Assembly: GCF_032098525.1 (NCBI RefSeq)
Contig: NZ_CP134890.1
Span: 744,001-808,000, forward strand
DNA: 64,000 nucleotides
Direction: 5' to 3'
Source: Flavobacterium sp. PMTSA4
GTDB taxonomy: Bacteria > Bacteroidota > Bacteroidia > Flavobacteriales > Flavobacteriaceae
In this document: piece by piece, positions 8,770 to 16,928 of the stretch
Position numbering within the stretch: the first letter of the stretch is position 1
How the letters are laid out: each line of letters begins with the position of its first letter
Made by a program: the position numbers and the translations under genes
Notes under the pieces: generated by a model
Seen by the model: only the letters and a program-made list of their open reading frames with translations
What the model was told of the DNA's origin: nothing
Database searches by the model: none

Positions 8770-9288
8770 TTAAAGATAACGTTCTTGAAAAACCCTTAGA
8801 TGATGATTTTGATGACCAATAATAATAAAACCAATTGCTCTAACTGAAACTGGATTTTCAGATGCCGTTCCGGTTCGTTTTAACTCTTCCTCCGAAAATG
8901 ATTTAAAAAGTGATAATGTAGCTTCACGAACTATTGCTAATTCAGTAAGTAATGATTGAATACTTCTACTCGATCCATTTGCTTCTTTTGCATAATCATC
9001 TTCTTCAAAACCAGGCAATTCTGTTTTATCATTTCTAGCAATACGTATAGCACGATAAGCAAAAATTCTTTCAGAATCAATGATGTGTTGCAGTATATCT
9101 TTTATTGTCCATTTTCCTTCTGCATAGCGATAATCAAATTTATCCATTGGAATTTCTCGAACAAATTTTATTAATCGATGAACCGAAATTTCAAGTTCTT
9201 CTATTAATGTATATTCATCAGAAACTTGACTAATATAATTACCAAAATAAGTAGCGTATTCGGTAGGATTTAAATCTTTTGGTTTCAT
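8770..9288 (-). CDS. DinB-family protein
   Basis: A 172-aa four-helix-bundle DinB/DfsB-like protein, often a metal-dependent thiol transferase or hydrolase. Start placed at 9288 (MKPKDLNPTEYATYF) because the upstream extension overlaps the end of ppc and is not DinB-like. Putative metal ligands are the His in DILQHIIDSE (near residue 68) and the C-terminal HQNHH cluster (near 161). It lies 13 bp after ppc on the same strand, so it is likely co-transcribed. Substrate cannot be deduced. Confidence 0.85.
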   Translation of the reverse strand: MKPKDLNPTEYATYFGNYISQVSDEYTLIEELEISVHRLIKFVREIPMDKFDYRYAEGKWTIKDILQHIIDSERIFAYRAIRIARNDKTELPGFEEDDYAKEANGSSRSIQSLLTELAIVREATLSLFKSFSEEELKRTGTASENPVSVRAIGFIIIGHQNHHLRVFQERYL

Positions 9289-9301
9289 AATATATTTTTT
9301 A

Positions 9302-11878
9302 TTAAGCAGAATTTCTACTGGCATTAGTATTTCCGAACAAAGAACGAACAACTAATTTTTCATAAACTTCTTTTAGCACTTCGTTTTCAATTTTTCCTTT
9401 TCTAAGTTGAGACAAAGCATACTGTTGAATTGTTAATAATGGACGAACAATTTGCTCTCTTATTTCAATCGAAGCTTTTCCATCAGGATAATTTTCCATC
9501 AATTCCTTGTGTCCAGCAATTTTTAATAACAATCGTTTGGTTTCTAAAAATTCATCATAGATGATTTGCCAAAAATCACCAAAATCTTTGTCATCTTTCA
9601 TATAAGAAGTCAATGGAAAAAATGATTTTGCCAACGACATCATACTGTTTTCCAACAAAGTTTTAAAGAACAATGAATTGTCATACAGCGATTGAACTTC
9701 TTCCCAACGATTGTTGTCTTCAAAATATTTTAATGCCGTTCCAACGCCATAAAATCCAGGAACGTTTTGTTTCAACTGACTCCATGAACCAACAAAAGGA
9801 ATAGCACGCAAATCAGAGAAATTTAATTTTTCATCAGCATTACGCTTTGCCGGACGACTTCCAATATTAGTCTTTGCATAAAAACGTAGTGTACTCATTT
9901 GCTCCAAATAAGGAACAAACTTTGGATGATTTTTAAAATCAATATATTTTTGATAACCCAATTCAGCCAACTTTTGCATAGTTTGCTTTTCAGTTACTGT
10001 CAGGTTATTTTCATCCTTATTAAAAATCTCATTAGTAACTCCAGCGCTTAAAAGATTCTCTAAATTCAATCGACACGAATCTAAAGTTCCAAAATTTGAA
10101 CTAATAGTTTGTCCTTGAACCGTTAATTGTATTTCTTGATTTTCAATCGTTGAACCTAGCGAAGCATAAAATTTATGTGTTTTCCCTCCGCCGCGAGCTG
10201 GCGGACCGCCACGACCATCAAAGAAAATAACTTTTATACCATACTTTCTAGACATTTGAGTAATGGTTTCTTTGGCTTTAAAAATACTCCAATTAGCCAT
10301 CAAATAACCACCATCTTTTGTTCCATCTGAAAAACCTAACATTACGGTTTGCTTGTTTTTTCTTGACTCTAAATGCTTTTTATAAATCTCATTAGTATAC
10401 AATTGTTCCAAAATATGATGTGCATTTTGTAAATCATCAACTGATTCAAACAAAGGAACAATATCCACTGTTGGGTTTTCCCAACCGCAAAGTTTGAATA
10501 ATGAAAATGCCTCCATTACATCCAAAGCACTTTCATTATTGCTAATTATATAGCGGTTACATCCTAATTCTCCATTGTTTTTTTGAATTGTTTGTATTGC
10601 TAAAATAGATTCAAGGGTTAACTTGGTTATTTCATCTTCAAAATTATCTGGAGTAATTGTTTTGTTTACTGAAAGTAATGCATCAATTTTTGATGCTTCA
10701 TCAAGCTCATTGTAATTTTTTGGAAAATCAATTGCACTATCTTTTCCCAAATAATTAACAATATCATCAAACACTTTACTATGAATTCTACTGTTCTGAC
10801 GAATATCTAAAGAAGCAAAATGAAATCCAAAATTGTTCACTTTTTGAATCAAAGCATCTACATAATCCAAATACAAAGATTGATGATTATTGATAAGAAT
10901 GTCTTTTATTTTTAACAACTGAATTTTCAACTCTTGGTGACTAATAAAAATTTCACCTTCTGAATAAAAAACAGAACGATAAAGTTTGCTTTCTAATTCA
11001 ACAATAATATTCTCAACTCCAGTAAAAGTTAATTTTCTTCTCAGTTTTCGAATATCAAAATAATAACATTTCAAGATTGATGTACGCAATCTATCTGCAA
11101 CTTTTAGCGTGATTTCAGTAGTTACAAATGGATTTCCATCTCTATCTCCACCAGGCCAAAAACCCAGACTTATAATTGAGTTTTCAATAACATTTCCACC
11201 ATATAAATTCTTTTGCATGTATTGCACCATGTCACCAACTGTTTGATAAAATACATTTTCAAGATACCAAATCAGGCTAACAGCTTCATCAAAAGGTGAT
11301 GGCTTTTCTTTTTTGAAAAAAGGTGTTTTTCCTAATTGGGCTAATAATTGTTTAATTTGAACTAAATCATTTTGTCTAATTGCTTGGGTTAAATCAGTAA
11401 TTATTCCTAAAACTGAACCAGGATAAAATTGTGTTGGATGTGCAGTTAAAACCGTTCGAACTTTAAACTCTTCCAAAAAACTAATTAATTCTTCACGTTT
11501 ATTTTTTGCTTCTGTTTTTTCTTTAATATCACGCAATGAACCACGACCTTCAAGATTATTAATTACAGCAAAAGCAGCATCTTCTATGGCATCAAATAAA
11601 ACAATTTGTCTTTCGATGTATTGAATAAAACGAAACATTAAATCAATTTTATCTTGTTCGGTCGCGTTATCTAAATATTTTTCTGAAAAGAAATTTATAA
11701 TTTGCTCTGGTGTCCAATTATTTTTATATCCATTGTCACATACTTCAGCAAAAAGAGGCAACATCACACCAGTGTTATCAATAGCATCAAAAGGTAATGT
11801 AATAAACACACTGTTATAAACATGATATTTAGACAATACATTTTGATTAAAACGTTCAATTTTTGGCAATGTGTACAT
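9302..11878 (-). CDS. ppc: Phosphoenolpyruvate carboxylase
   Basis: An 858-aa PEPC, fixing bicarbonate onto PEP to give oxaloacetate (anaplerosis). Signature segments are all present: VLTAHPTQ with the catalytic His near residue 144, FWPGGDRDGNPF near 242, MLGFSDGTKDGGYLMANW near 520, FFDGRGGPPARGGG near 554 and LRAIPFVGSWSQ near 690. The C-terminus ends NTNASRNSA, close to the usual GMRNTG-type end. Length is slightly short of the enterobacterial enzyme (883 aa), normal for Bacteroidota. Confidence 0.97.
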   Translation of the reverse strand: MYTLPKIERFNQNVLSKYHVYNSVFITLPFDAIDNTGVMLPLFAEVCDNGYKNNWTPEQIINFFSEKYLDNATEQDKIDLMFRFIQYIERQIVLFDAIEDAAFAVINNLEGRGSLRDIKEKTEAKNKREELISFLEEFKVRTVLTAHPTQFYPGSVLGIITDLTQAIRQNDLVQIKQLLAQLGKTPFFKKEKPSPFDEAVSLIWYLENVFYQTVGDMVQYMQKNLYGGNVIENSIISLGFWPGGDRDGNPFVTTEITLKVADRLRTSILKCYYFDIRKLRRKLTFTGVENIIVELESKLYRSVFYSEGEIFISHQELKIQLLKIKDILINNHQSLYLDYVDALIQKVNNFGFHFASLDIRQNSRIHSKVFDDIVNYLGKDSAIDFPKNYNELDEASKIDALLSVNKTITPDNFEDEITKLTLESILAIQTIQKNNGELGCNRYIISNNESALDVMEAFSLFKLCGWENPTVDIVPLFESVDDLQNAHHILEQLYTNEIYKKHLESRKNKQTVMLGFSDGTKDGGYLMANWSIFKAKETITQMSRKYGIKVIFFDGRGGPPARGGGKTHKFYASLGSTIENQEIQLTVQGQTISSNFGTLDSCRLNLENLLSAGVTNEIFNKDENNLTVTEKQTMQKLAELGYQKYIDFKNHPKFVPYLEQMSTLRFYAKTNIGSRPAKRNADEKLNFSDLRAIPFVGSWSQLKQNVPGFYGVGTALKYFEDNNRWEEVQSLYDNSLFFKTLLENSMMSLAKSFFPLTSYMKDDKDFGDFWQIIYDEFLETKRLLLKIAGHKELMENYPDGKASIEIREQIVRPLLTIQQYALSQLRKGKIENEVLKEVYEKLVVRSLFGNTNASRNSA

Positions 11879-11895
11879 TTCTATTTTTTTGGTTA

Positions 11896-11933
11896 AGTTA
11901 ACAAAAAAACCTCAAGCAAAAAACTTGAGGTTT
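11896..11933 (-). terminator. Terminator of the Lrp/AsnC gene
   Basis: Stem AAACCTCAAG (11907-11916) with CTTGAGGTTT (11924-11933) and a 7-nt loop. On the - strand the stem is followed by seven T residues, and it lies 22 bp after the stop codon at 11956. Confidence 0.85.
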
Positions 11934-11955
11934 GTATATTTAATAAAAAATGTAT

Positions 11956-12438
11956 TTAGTCTAACTCTTGAAATATAGTATGCATTAAACGCTTTTTATC
12001 ATTGATACTTTCTTCAAGTGAAATCATAGTTTCAGTTCTGTAAACACCTTCAATATCATCAATCATAAAAATTACATCCTTTGCATGTTTAGTATCTTTT
12101 GCTCTTATTTTACAGAAAATATTAAATTTACCTGTAGTTACGTGAGCAACTGTTACATATGGAATTTCATTTATTCTTTCTAAAACAAATTTAGTTTGTG
12201 AAGTATTGTTTAAAAACACACCAACATAAGCAATGAATGAATATCCTAATTTTTCATAATCTAAAGTTAAAGACGAACCCATAATAATACCTTGGTCTTC
12301 CATCTTTTTAACTCTAACATGAACGGTTCCAGCAGAAATCAATAATCTTTTTGCAATATCAGTAAAAGGAATTCTGGTGTTGTCAATTAACATATCTAAT
12401 ATTTGTAGATCAACTTCATCTAATTTAAACTTACTCAT
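11956..12438 (-). CDS. Lrp/AsnC family transcriptional regulator
   Basis: A 160-aa regulator with an N-terminal winged helix-turn-helix (residues 1-60, LDEVDLQILDMLIDNTR... SAGTVHVRVKKMEDQGII) and a C-terminal RAM/ligand-binding domain (about 70-150, AYVGVFLNN, TTGKFNIFCKIRAKD). Family members sense amino acids and oligomerise on DNA. Targets are unknown; no amino-acid gene is adjacent except the M14 peptidase. Its own promoter, TACTTTTG, is 33 nt upstream. Confidence 0.92.
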   Translation of the reverse strand: MSKFKLDEVDLQILDMLIDNTRIPFTDIAKRLLISAGTVHVRVKKMEDQGIIMGSSLTLDYEKLGYSFIAYVGVFLNNTSQTKFVLERINEIPYVTVAHVTTGKFNIFCKIRAKDTKHAKDVIFMIDDIEGVYRTETMISLEESINDKKRLMHTIFQELD

Positions 12439-12471
12439 TGTATTTATTTTTGTTTGTCAATTTTAAAAGCC

Positions 12472-12479
12472 CAAAAGTA
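12472..12479 (-). promoter_or_regulatory. -7 element TACTTTTG of the Lrp/AsnC gene
   Basis: CAAAAGTA on the + strand, an exact TAnnTTTG match read leftwards, 33 nt before the start at 12438. This lies inside the 69-bp gap after the M14 peptidase gene. Confidence 0.5.
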
Positions 12480-12507
12480 CATTATTTTCATTAAAGAAAA
12501 GAATTTA

Positions 12508-13650
12508 TTAACAAATCTTTAATCCATTAACAAATTTCATGCGATTTCCTATCAAAAAATCAGCTTTCTTGTCATTTTGTGGAAACTTATTTTCACCGTC
12601 AAAAAAGTGTTCTCCATTAGCGTCAAACTCTATGTGACCAAAATAATTTTCTAAATTATCGACTTGAGCAATTCTTGCTTCAAACTCGATTTTCTCGTGA
12701 TTAAGAACTTCTGTGTACTGCGCTGCAAAATTCAAACATTTTTCTAAATTATCATAATTTATTTTGACATTTTTATAAACAAAATCATAAAAATTAACTT
12801 TATTTTGCGGAATATTCAAATAATCTTCAATTTCGTTGCAAACTATATCGTTTTCGTAAATTTGTTTAATTCCTGAAAATAAAGCAATAAAAATAAATTT
12901 TCGGGTAATTTCTCTTTCATAATCATTTGGGAAATGACCTGCTTCAAAAAGAACTGTAGGCACATTTAATGACTGAAACATATCGCCTACACAATTTATG
13001 TTGAATGAATCGTCAAAACGACCAATTTGTCCTGGTATTATTTTTTGCAATTCATTGTTCATACTAACAATTACTTTAGCTGCTTTTTGGCGACATTGAT
13101 TCCAATTTCTTGCTTCATCAAATGCTGGCGCTAAAAATGATACTGTTGCTGGTTTTCCTGTGTCGGCAACTCCAAAAATAGTTCGCTGGTCGTGAAGATT
13201 ATAGCAATAATCTGGTTGGAAATTTTCAAATGTATTTCGCAGAATCTTACTTTCAGGTTGACTTAAATTTTGTGAATCTCTGTTCAAGTCTATTTCATTG
13301 GCGTTAACTCTTGTATATGCTTCTGCTCCATCGGGATTCAACATAGGCAATAAACAAAACGTAAAATTTTCAAGAATTACTTTGCTTTGCGAGTTATTTG
13401 AATGAAGAAAGTTTAAAAAATCAAATAATGCCTTTGTAGTAGTGCTTTCATTTCCATGCATTTGCGACCACATCAAAATCTTTGTTTTGCCACTTCCTAA
13501 TTCTAATTTATAAATTGGTTTGTCTATTACTGATTTCCCAATTACTTTGGCATTATATTTTAACAACAATGGTTCAATGTGCTTCAATGAAATATATCTT
13601 CCAAAAATGCTGTTATCTTTATATTCTTGATGGAGTTTATCATAATTCAT
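12508..13650 (-). CDS. M14-family zinc carboxypeptidase
   Basis: A 380-aa peptidase; start chosen at 13650 (MNYDKLHQEYKD) rather than 13671, since the extra residues are not conserved-looking. The zinc motif HxxE is in QMHGNES (H65, E68), the third zinc His is in CYNLHDQRT near residue 154, and the catalytic Glu is in VLFEAGHFP near 264. The substrate-pocket segment NEIDLNRDSQ near 127 is typical of M14. No signal peptide is seen, so action is probably cytoplasmic, cleaving C-terminal residues from peptides or amidated cell-wall fragments. The roughly 100 C-terminal residues are family-specific with no recognised domain. Confidence 0.9.
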   Translation of the reverse strand: MNYDKLHQEYKDNSIFGRYISLKHIEPLLLKYNAKVIGKSVIDKPIYKLELGSGKTKILMWSQMHGNESTTTKALFDFLNFLHSNNSQSKVILENFTFCLLPMLNPDGAEAYTRVNANEIDLNRDSQNLSQPESKILRNTFENFQPDYCYNLHDQRTIFGVADTGKPATVSFLAPAFDEARNWNQCRQKAAKVIVSMNNELQKIIPGQIGRFDDSFNINCVGDMFQSLNVPTVLFEAGHFPNDYEREITRKFIFIALFSGIKQIYENDIVCNEIEDYLNIPQNKVNFYDFVYKNVKINYDNLEKCLNFAAQYTEVLNHEKIEFEARIAQVDNLENYFGHIEFDANGEHFFDGENKFPQNDKKADFLIGNRMKFVNGLKIC

Positions 13651-13674
13651 AGTCCAAAAATAGCTAAACAAATG

Positions 13675-13713
13675 CTCAAAAAAAAACCTTCACCATTTTA
13701 CTGATGAAGGTTT
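13675..13713 (-). terminator. Terminator of the beta-propeller lipoprotein gene
   Basis: Stem AAACCTTCA (13684-13692) with TGAAGGTTT (13705-13713). Read on the - strand it is followed by a run of T residues and lies 23 bp past the stop at 13736. Confidence 0.8.
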
Positions 13714-13735
13714 CAAACAAATTTTAACCAACCAT

Positions 13736-14755
13736 TTATTCTCTGTATAAATAAACACTAGAAATTCCTGCTTCATTTCTCATATCAACAGGTGTAGTGT
13801 TTGTATTTGAACGCGGCAAATCAAAAACTAAAAGTCTTCCTCCGCCATTTAATCTTTCTGCAACATAAATCTGTTTTGTGAAATTATCGTAAGCTACATC
13901 GACAGGATTTCCTAATAATGTTTGCGAACCATAAATTCTTGTTTGTTTGTTCATAGCAATTGTTCCCATATTTGGTGTTTGTGACAGAACATCTGTAAAT
14001 CCTTTTATAACAATTATTCCACCATCCGAATCTGATGCTGCGCTTCCAACATCTGTTAAAACCATTGTATTGCTTCTTTTAGAATACGTAATACCATGAG
14101 TTCTAACCAATCCTTCAATAGTTACTCTTTTTGTTGGAAGAATATCTCCATCCATATTACTGAAGAAATTTTCAAAAACTACTAAATCTGAAGTTAAATC
14201 AGCTACTGCATAAAGTGTATTTCCTTCTAAATGAATTCCCCAAGTTTTGAAGTTTACTGTATACGAATTTAGTAAGGTCAATCCTGAATTTGTTTTTTGA
14301 TAAACAACTAGCTTGTTAGTGTTTGAATTGGCAGCACTTTGATCTTGTGCAACAACAATTTTATCTCCATCAACTGATATTTCTCTTGGATTGTTGAAAT
14401 CAGAAGTGCTAAATTGTGAAAGACTTAACATTGCTGCATTTGTAGCTAATGCGTTAGCTACATTGTTATAGACTTCCAATCGATTATTGGTTCTTGAAGC
14501 AAAAACAACTTCATCAGAATTTGGATAATAATAAGCACCATCAGCATCTGTTGAAGCAACTAAAAAAGAATTGTAATCTTGGAATGAAGAATTCAAGTCA
14601 GTAACAGAAACACTTCCTGTTGTATTACTTGTTGTAAATAGTTTAAAATCTTTGTTGGCCGAACGTTCTAATTGGTCCAAAGATTCATTGTTATCATTAC
14701 TACATGAGAACAAAATTGCTGATAACAGCACCGAAGTTAAAATTGTTTTTTTCAT
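13736..14755 (-). CDS. Lipoprotein with beta-propeller-like repeats, function unknown
   Basis: A 339-aa lipoprotein: lipobox LFSC with the acylated Cys at residue 18, followed by SNDNN, suggesting an outer-membrane lipoprotein. The body shows repeated blade-like segments such as NKLVVYQKTNSGLTLLNSY, NTLYAVADLTSDLVVFENF and KQIYVAERLNGGGRLLVFDL, consistent with a six- or seven-bladed propeller. No catalytic motif is evident. It is monocistronic, flanked by its terminator and a short AT-rich gap. Confidence 0.8.
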   Translation of the reverse strand: MKKTILTSVLLSAILFSCSNDNNESLDQLERSANKDFKLFTTSNTTGSVSVTDLNSSFQDYNSFLVASTDADGAYYYPNSDEVVFASRTNNRLEVYNNVANALATNAAMLSLSQFSTSDFNNPREISVDGDKIVVAQDQSAANSNTNKLVVYQKTNSGLTLLNSYTVNFKTWGIHLEGNTLYAVADLTSDLVVFENFFSNMDGDILPTKRVTIEGLVRTHGITYSKRSNTMVLTDVGSAASDSDGGIIVIKGFTDVLSQTPNMGTIAMNKQTRIYGSQTLLGNPVDVAYDNFTKQIYVAERLNGGGRLLVFDLPRSNTNTTPVDMRNEAGISSVYLYRE

Positions 14756-14814
14756 AATTAATAATTTTGTTGATTATTGACAATCTTATTTACGAAAAAA
14801 AAACAATCTTGGTT

Positions 14815-15366
14815 TTAAAAATTTATTTGTCTTTCAGGAAATCTTCCTTTTACACCTTTATAAAAGTTAGAAATGAGTTTAAAATCTTCATCATAATTAC
14901 CAGTTGGATTAAAAGGATTACCTATTTTAACTTCTTTTTTTTCATAATCAAATGCAACCGGAACAATTGGAACACCAGCTTTTAGAGCAATATAATAAAA
15001 TCCTGTTCTAAGTTCAGAAACTTTTTTTCGAGTTCCTTCTGGAGCAATAGCCAAACGAAATACTTTTCTTGAATTAAAAATATCAACAATAGCATCAACT
15101 AAATTTTTTCCACCACTTCTATCTAAAGCTGCGCCACCAATACTTCTAAAATAATATCCAAACGGAAAAACAAATAATTCTTTTTTGCCCACAAAATTCA
15201 TTTCCATATTCATAATTCCTCTAGTGAATAATCCAATAAAAAAATCAAAATTACAGGTATGGGGAATCACTATTATGACACATTTTTTTAACTCTTCATC
15301 AATGGTTCCATTGATTTTCCAGCCTAAAAGTTTGAAAAAGATAAATTTATATAGTTGTCTTCGCAT
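14815..15366 (-). CDS. PlsC-type 1-acylglycerol-phosphate acyltransferase family protein
   Basis: A 183-aa protein with the acyltransferase signature H(X4)D in IPHTCNFDF (near residue 36) and the EGTR phosphate-binding block in AIAPEGTRKK (near 108). It is shorter than typical PlsC (about 240 aa) and resembles the small LPLAT-family proteins common in flavobacteria. It may acylate lysophosphatidate or another glycerolipid; exact substrate is not deducible. It is divergent from the spermidine-synthase-like gene across 59 bp. Confidence 0.85.
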   Translation of the reverse strand: MRRQLYKFIFFKLLGWKINGTIDEELKKCVIIVIPHTCNFDFFIGLFTRGIMNMEMNFVGKKELFVFPFGYYFRSIGGAALDRSGGKNLVDAIVDIFNSRKVFRLAIAPEGTRKKVSELRTGFYYIALKAGVPIVPVAFDYEKKEVKIGNPFNPTGNYDEDFKLISNFYKGVKGRFPERQINF

Positions 15367-15400
15367 GACTAATATTTTCGTAAAATTAGTATTTATGTTT

Positions 15401-15408
15401 TACATTTG
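15401..15408 (+). promoter_or_regulatory. -7 element TACATTTG upstream of 15426
   Basis: Exact TAnnTTTG match, 17 nt before the ATG at 15426, in the divergent gap between the acyltransferase and the spermidine-synthase-fold gene. Confidence 0.5.
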
Positions 15409-15425
15409 AGAAAATTAGATTTCCA

Positions 15426-16088
15426 ATGATTAAAAAACTATTCAGCTATTTATTGCCCATTACAATCTACAAAAAGAACTCTGAACTGAGCCGTTCTTTA
15501 GAAGTAACTTGGAATAACGGTCAATTGGTTTTAGATAGTAAAAATACAAATTATTCATATGGTAGTCTTCAACGCATACTTAGAAAAGGTTTAAGGTATA
15601 TTGGATTTGAAAGAATAAGAAAATTTGATTCAGTATTAATACTTGGTGTTGCTGGCGGAAGTGTTATCAAAACATTGGTAGACGAAATTAAATTCAAAGG
15701 AAAAATTACTGGGATTGAAATTGATAAAGAAATCGTTGAAATTGCTAATAAATACTTTGAGTTAGATAAAGTTCAAAATCTAGAAATCATAATCGATGAT
15801 GCTTTTGAGTTTGTATTGCGTACTAAAGAAAAATACGATTTGATTATTATAGATATTTTTCAAGATACAACGATGCCAAGTTTCTTATTTCAGGATTTCT
15901 TTATTCAGCGTATTAATTTTTTATTAAATACAAATGGATTTATTTTATTCAATACTATGGTGATTTCTGAAGAAGATAAAAGAAGAAATGAACTCTATAA
16001 ATCGAAATTTAAAGACAATTATTCATTAAGAATGTATCCAAAAGTTGAAATTCATAATGAATTGTTTACCATAAAAAAACTATCCTAA
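15426..16088 (+). CDS. Spermidine synthase-like (Rossmann) protein
   Basis: A 220-aa protein of the spermine/spermidine synthase fold. The nucleotide-binding loop is VLILGVAGGS near residue 74, the acidic residue ending strand beta-2 is in GIEIDKEIV near 98, and an LIIIDIFQD segment with the position of the aminopropyltransferase Asp is near 140. It is about 60 residues shorter than SpeE because it lacks most of the N-terminal beta domain, so it may be a methyltransferase-like relative rather than a true aminopropyltransferase. It converges with kdsB, overlapping by 9 bp. Confidence 0.75.
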   Translation: MIKKLFSYLLPITIYKKNSELSRSLEVTWNNGQLVLDSKNTNYSYGSLQRILRKGLRYIGFERIRKFDSVLILGVAGGSVIKTLVDEIKFKGKITGIEIDKEIVEIANKYFELDKVQNLEIIIDDAFEFVLRTKEKYDLIIIDIFQDTTMPSFLFQDFFIQRINFLLNTNGFILFNTMVISEEDKRRNELYKSKFKDNYSLRMYPKVEIHNELFTIKKLS

Positions 16089-16808
16089 AAGCTGGCGTGC
16101 TTTTTCTAAATCTTCAGGAGTATCTATTCCAATGCTGCCCTGATTCGTTCCTACCATTTTAATACGTTTTCCAAATTCAAGATAACGTAATTGTTCTAAC
16201 TTTTCAGATGCTTCTAATGATTTCATTGGTAAATGATAGAAATCTAATAAAGCTTGTTTTCTAAATGCATAAATTCCGATGTGTTTCATATAACGAACCC
16301 CAACATTTTTCTCTCTAGGATAAGGAATCACTGAACGTGAAAAATACAAAGCAAAACCATTTTGGTCAGTTACAACTTTTACATTATTAGGATTATTGAT
16401 TTCTTCTTCATCAGTAATTTCAAACATCAGTGAAGCTAAATCAACTTTTTGCTCAAAATCATTGAAAAAAACATCTATTACTTTAGCTAACGGTTCAGCA
16501 TTTATAAAAGGTTCATCACCTTGAACATTCACTACTATATCAACATTCAAATTCTCGACAGCTTCTGCAATTCTATCACTTCCACTTTCATGTTCTTTGA
16601 TACTCATAATAGCTTTGCCTCCGTTATTGATGATTTCATCATATATCAATACACTATCAGTTACTACAAAAACATCGCTAAATAAATTAGTATTTATGGC
16701 AGCTTCATAAGTTCTTTGAATAACTGTTTTTCCACACAAATCTTGCATCAATTTAGCAGGAAATCGTGTAGAAGCGTATCGTGCAGGAATTACGGCTATA
16801 ACTTTCAT
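16080..16808 (-). CDS. kdsB: 3-deoxy-manno-octulosonate cytidylyltransferase
   Basis: A 242-aa enzyme activating KDO as CMP-KDO for lipopolysaccharide inner-core assembly. The nucleotidyltransferase N-terminus IPARYASTRFPAKLM is at residue 6, the NVQGDEPFI metal-binding segment near 96, and the KHIGIYAFRKQALL segment near 178. Length is normal. A TAACTTTG -7 element lies 27 nt upstream. Its 3' end overlaps the convergent spermidine-synthase-like gene. Confidence 0.96.
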   Translation of the reverse strand: MKVIAVIPARYASTRFPAKLMQDLCGKTVIQRTYEAAINTNLFSDVFVVTDSVLIYDEIINNGGKAIMSIKEHESGSDRIAEAVENLNVDIVVNVQGDEPFINAEPLAKVIDVFFNDFEQKVDLASLMFEITDEEEINNPNNVKVVTDQNGFALYFSRSVIPYPREKNVGVRYMKHIGIYAFRKQALLDFYHLPMKSLEASEKLEQLRYLEFGKRIKMVGTNQGSIGIDTPEDLEKARQLLG

Positions 16809-16834
16809 TGATTTATTTACAGAAAATTTTCTTT

Positions 16835-16842
16835 CAAAGTTA
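16835..16842 (-). promoter_or_regulatory. -7 element TAACTTTG of kdsB
   Basis: CAAAGTTA on the + strand, an exact match read leftwards, 27 nt upstream of the kdsB start. A TTG at 16864-16862 lies 19 nt further upstream as a possible -33 element. Confidence 0.55.
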
Positions 16843-16895
16843 AATTAAAAACCATTTTAGACAATGAGTAAACTTAAAAAGTTAATTGTTTTACC

Positions 16896-16903
16896 TAAAT
16901 TTG
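16896..16903 (+). promoter_or_regulatory. -7 element TAAATTTG of the PNGase F-like gene
   Basis: Exact TAnnTTTG match ending 25 nt before the ATG at 16929; no clear -33 element at the canonical distance. Confidence 0.5.
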
Positions 16904-16928
16904 TAAAAACAACTAACTAACATAATTT

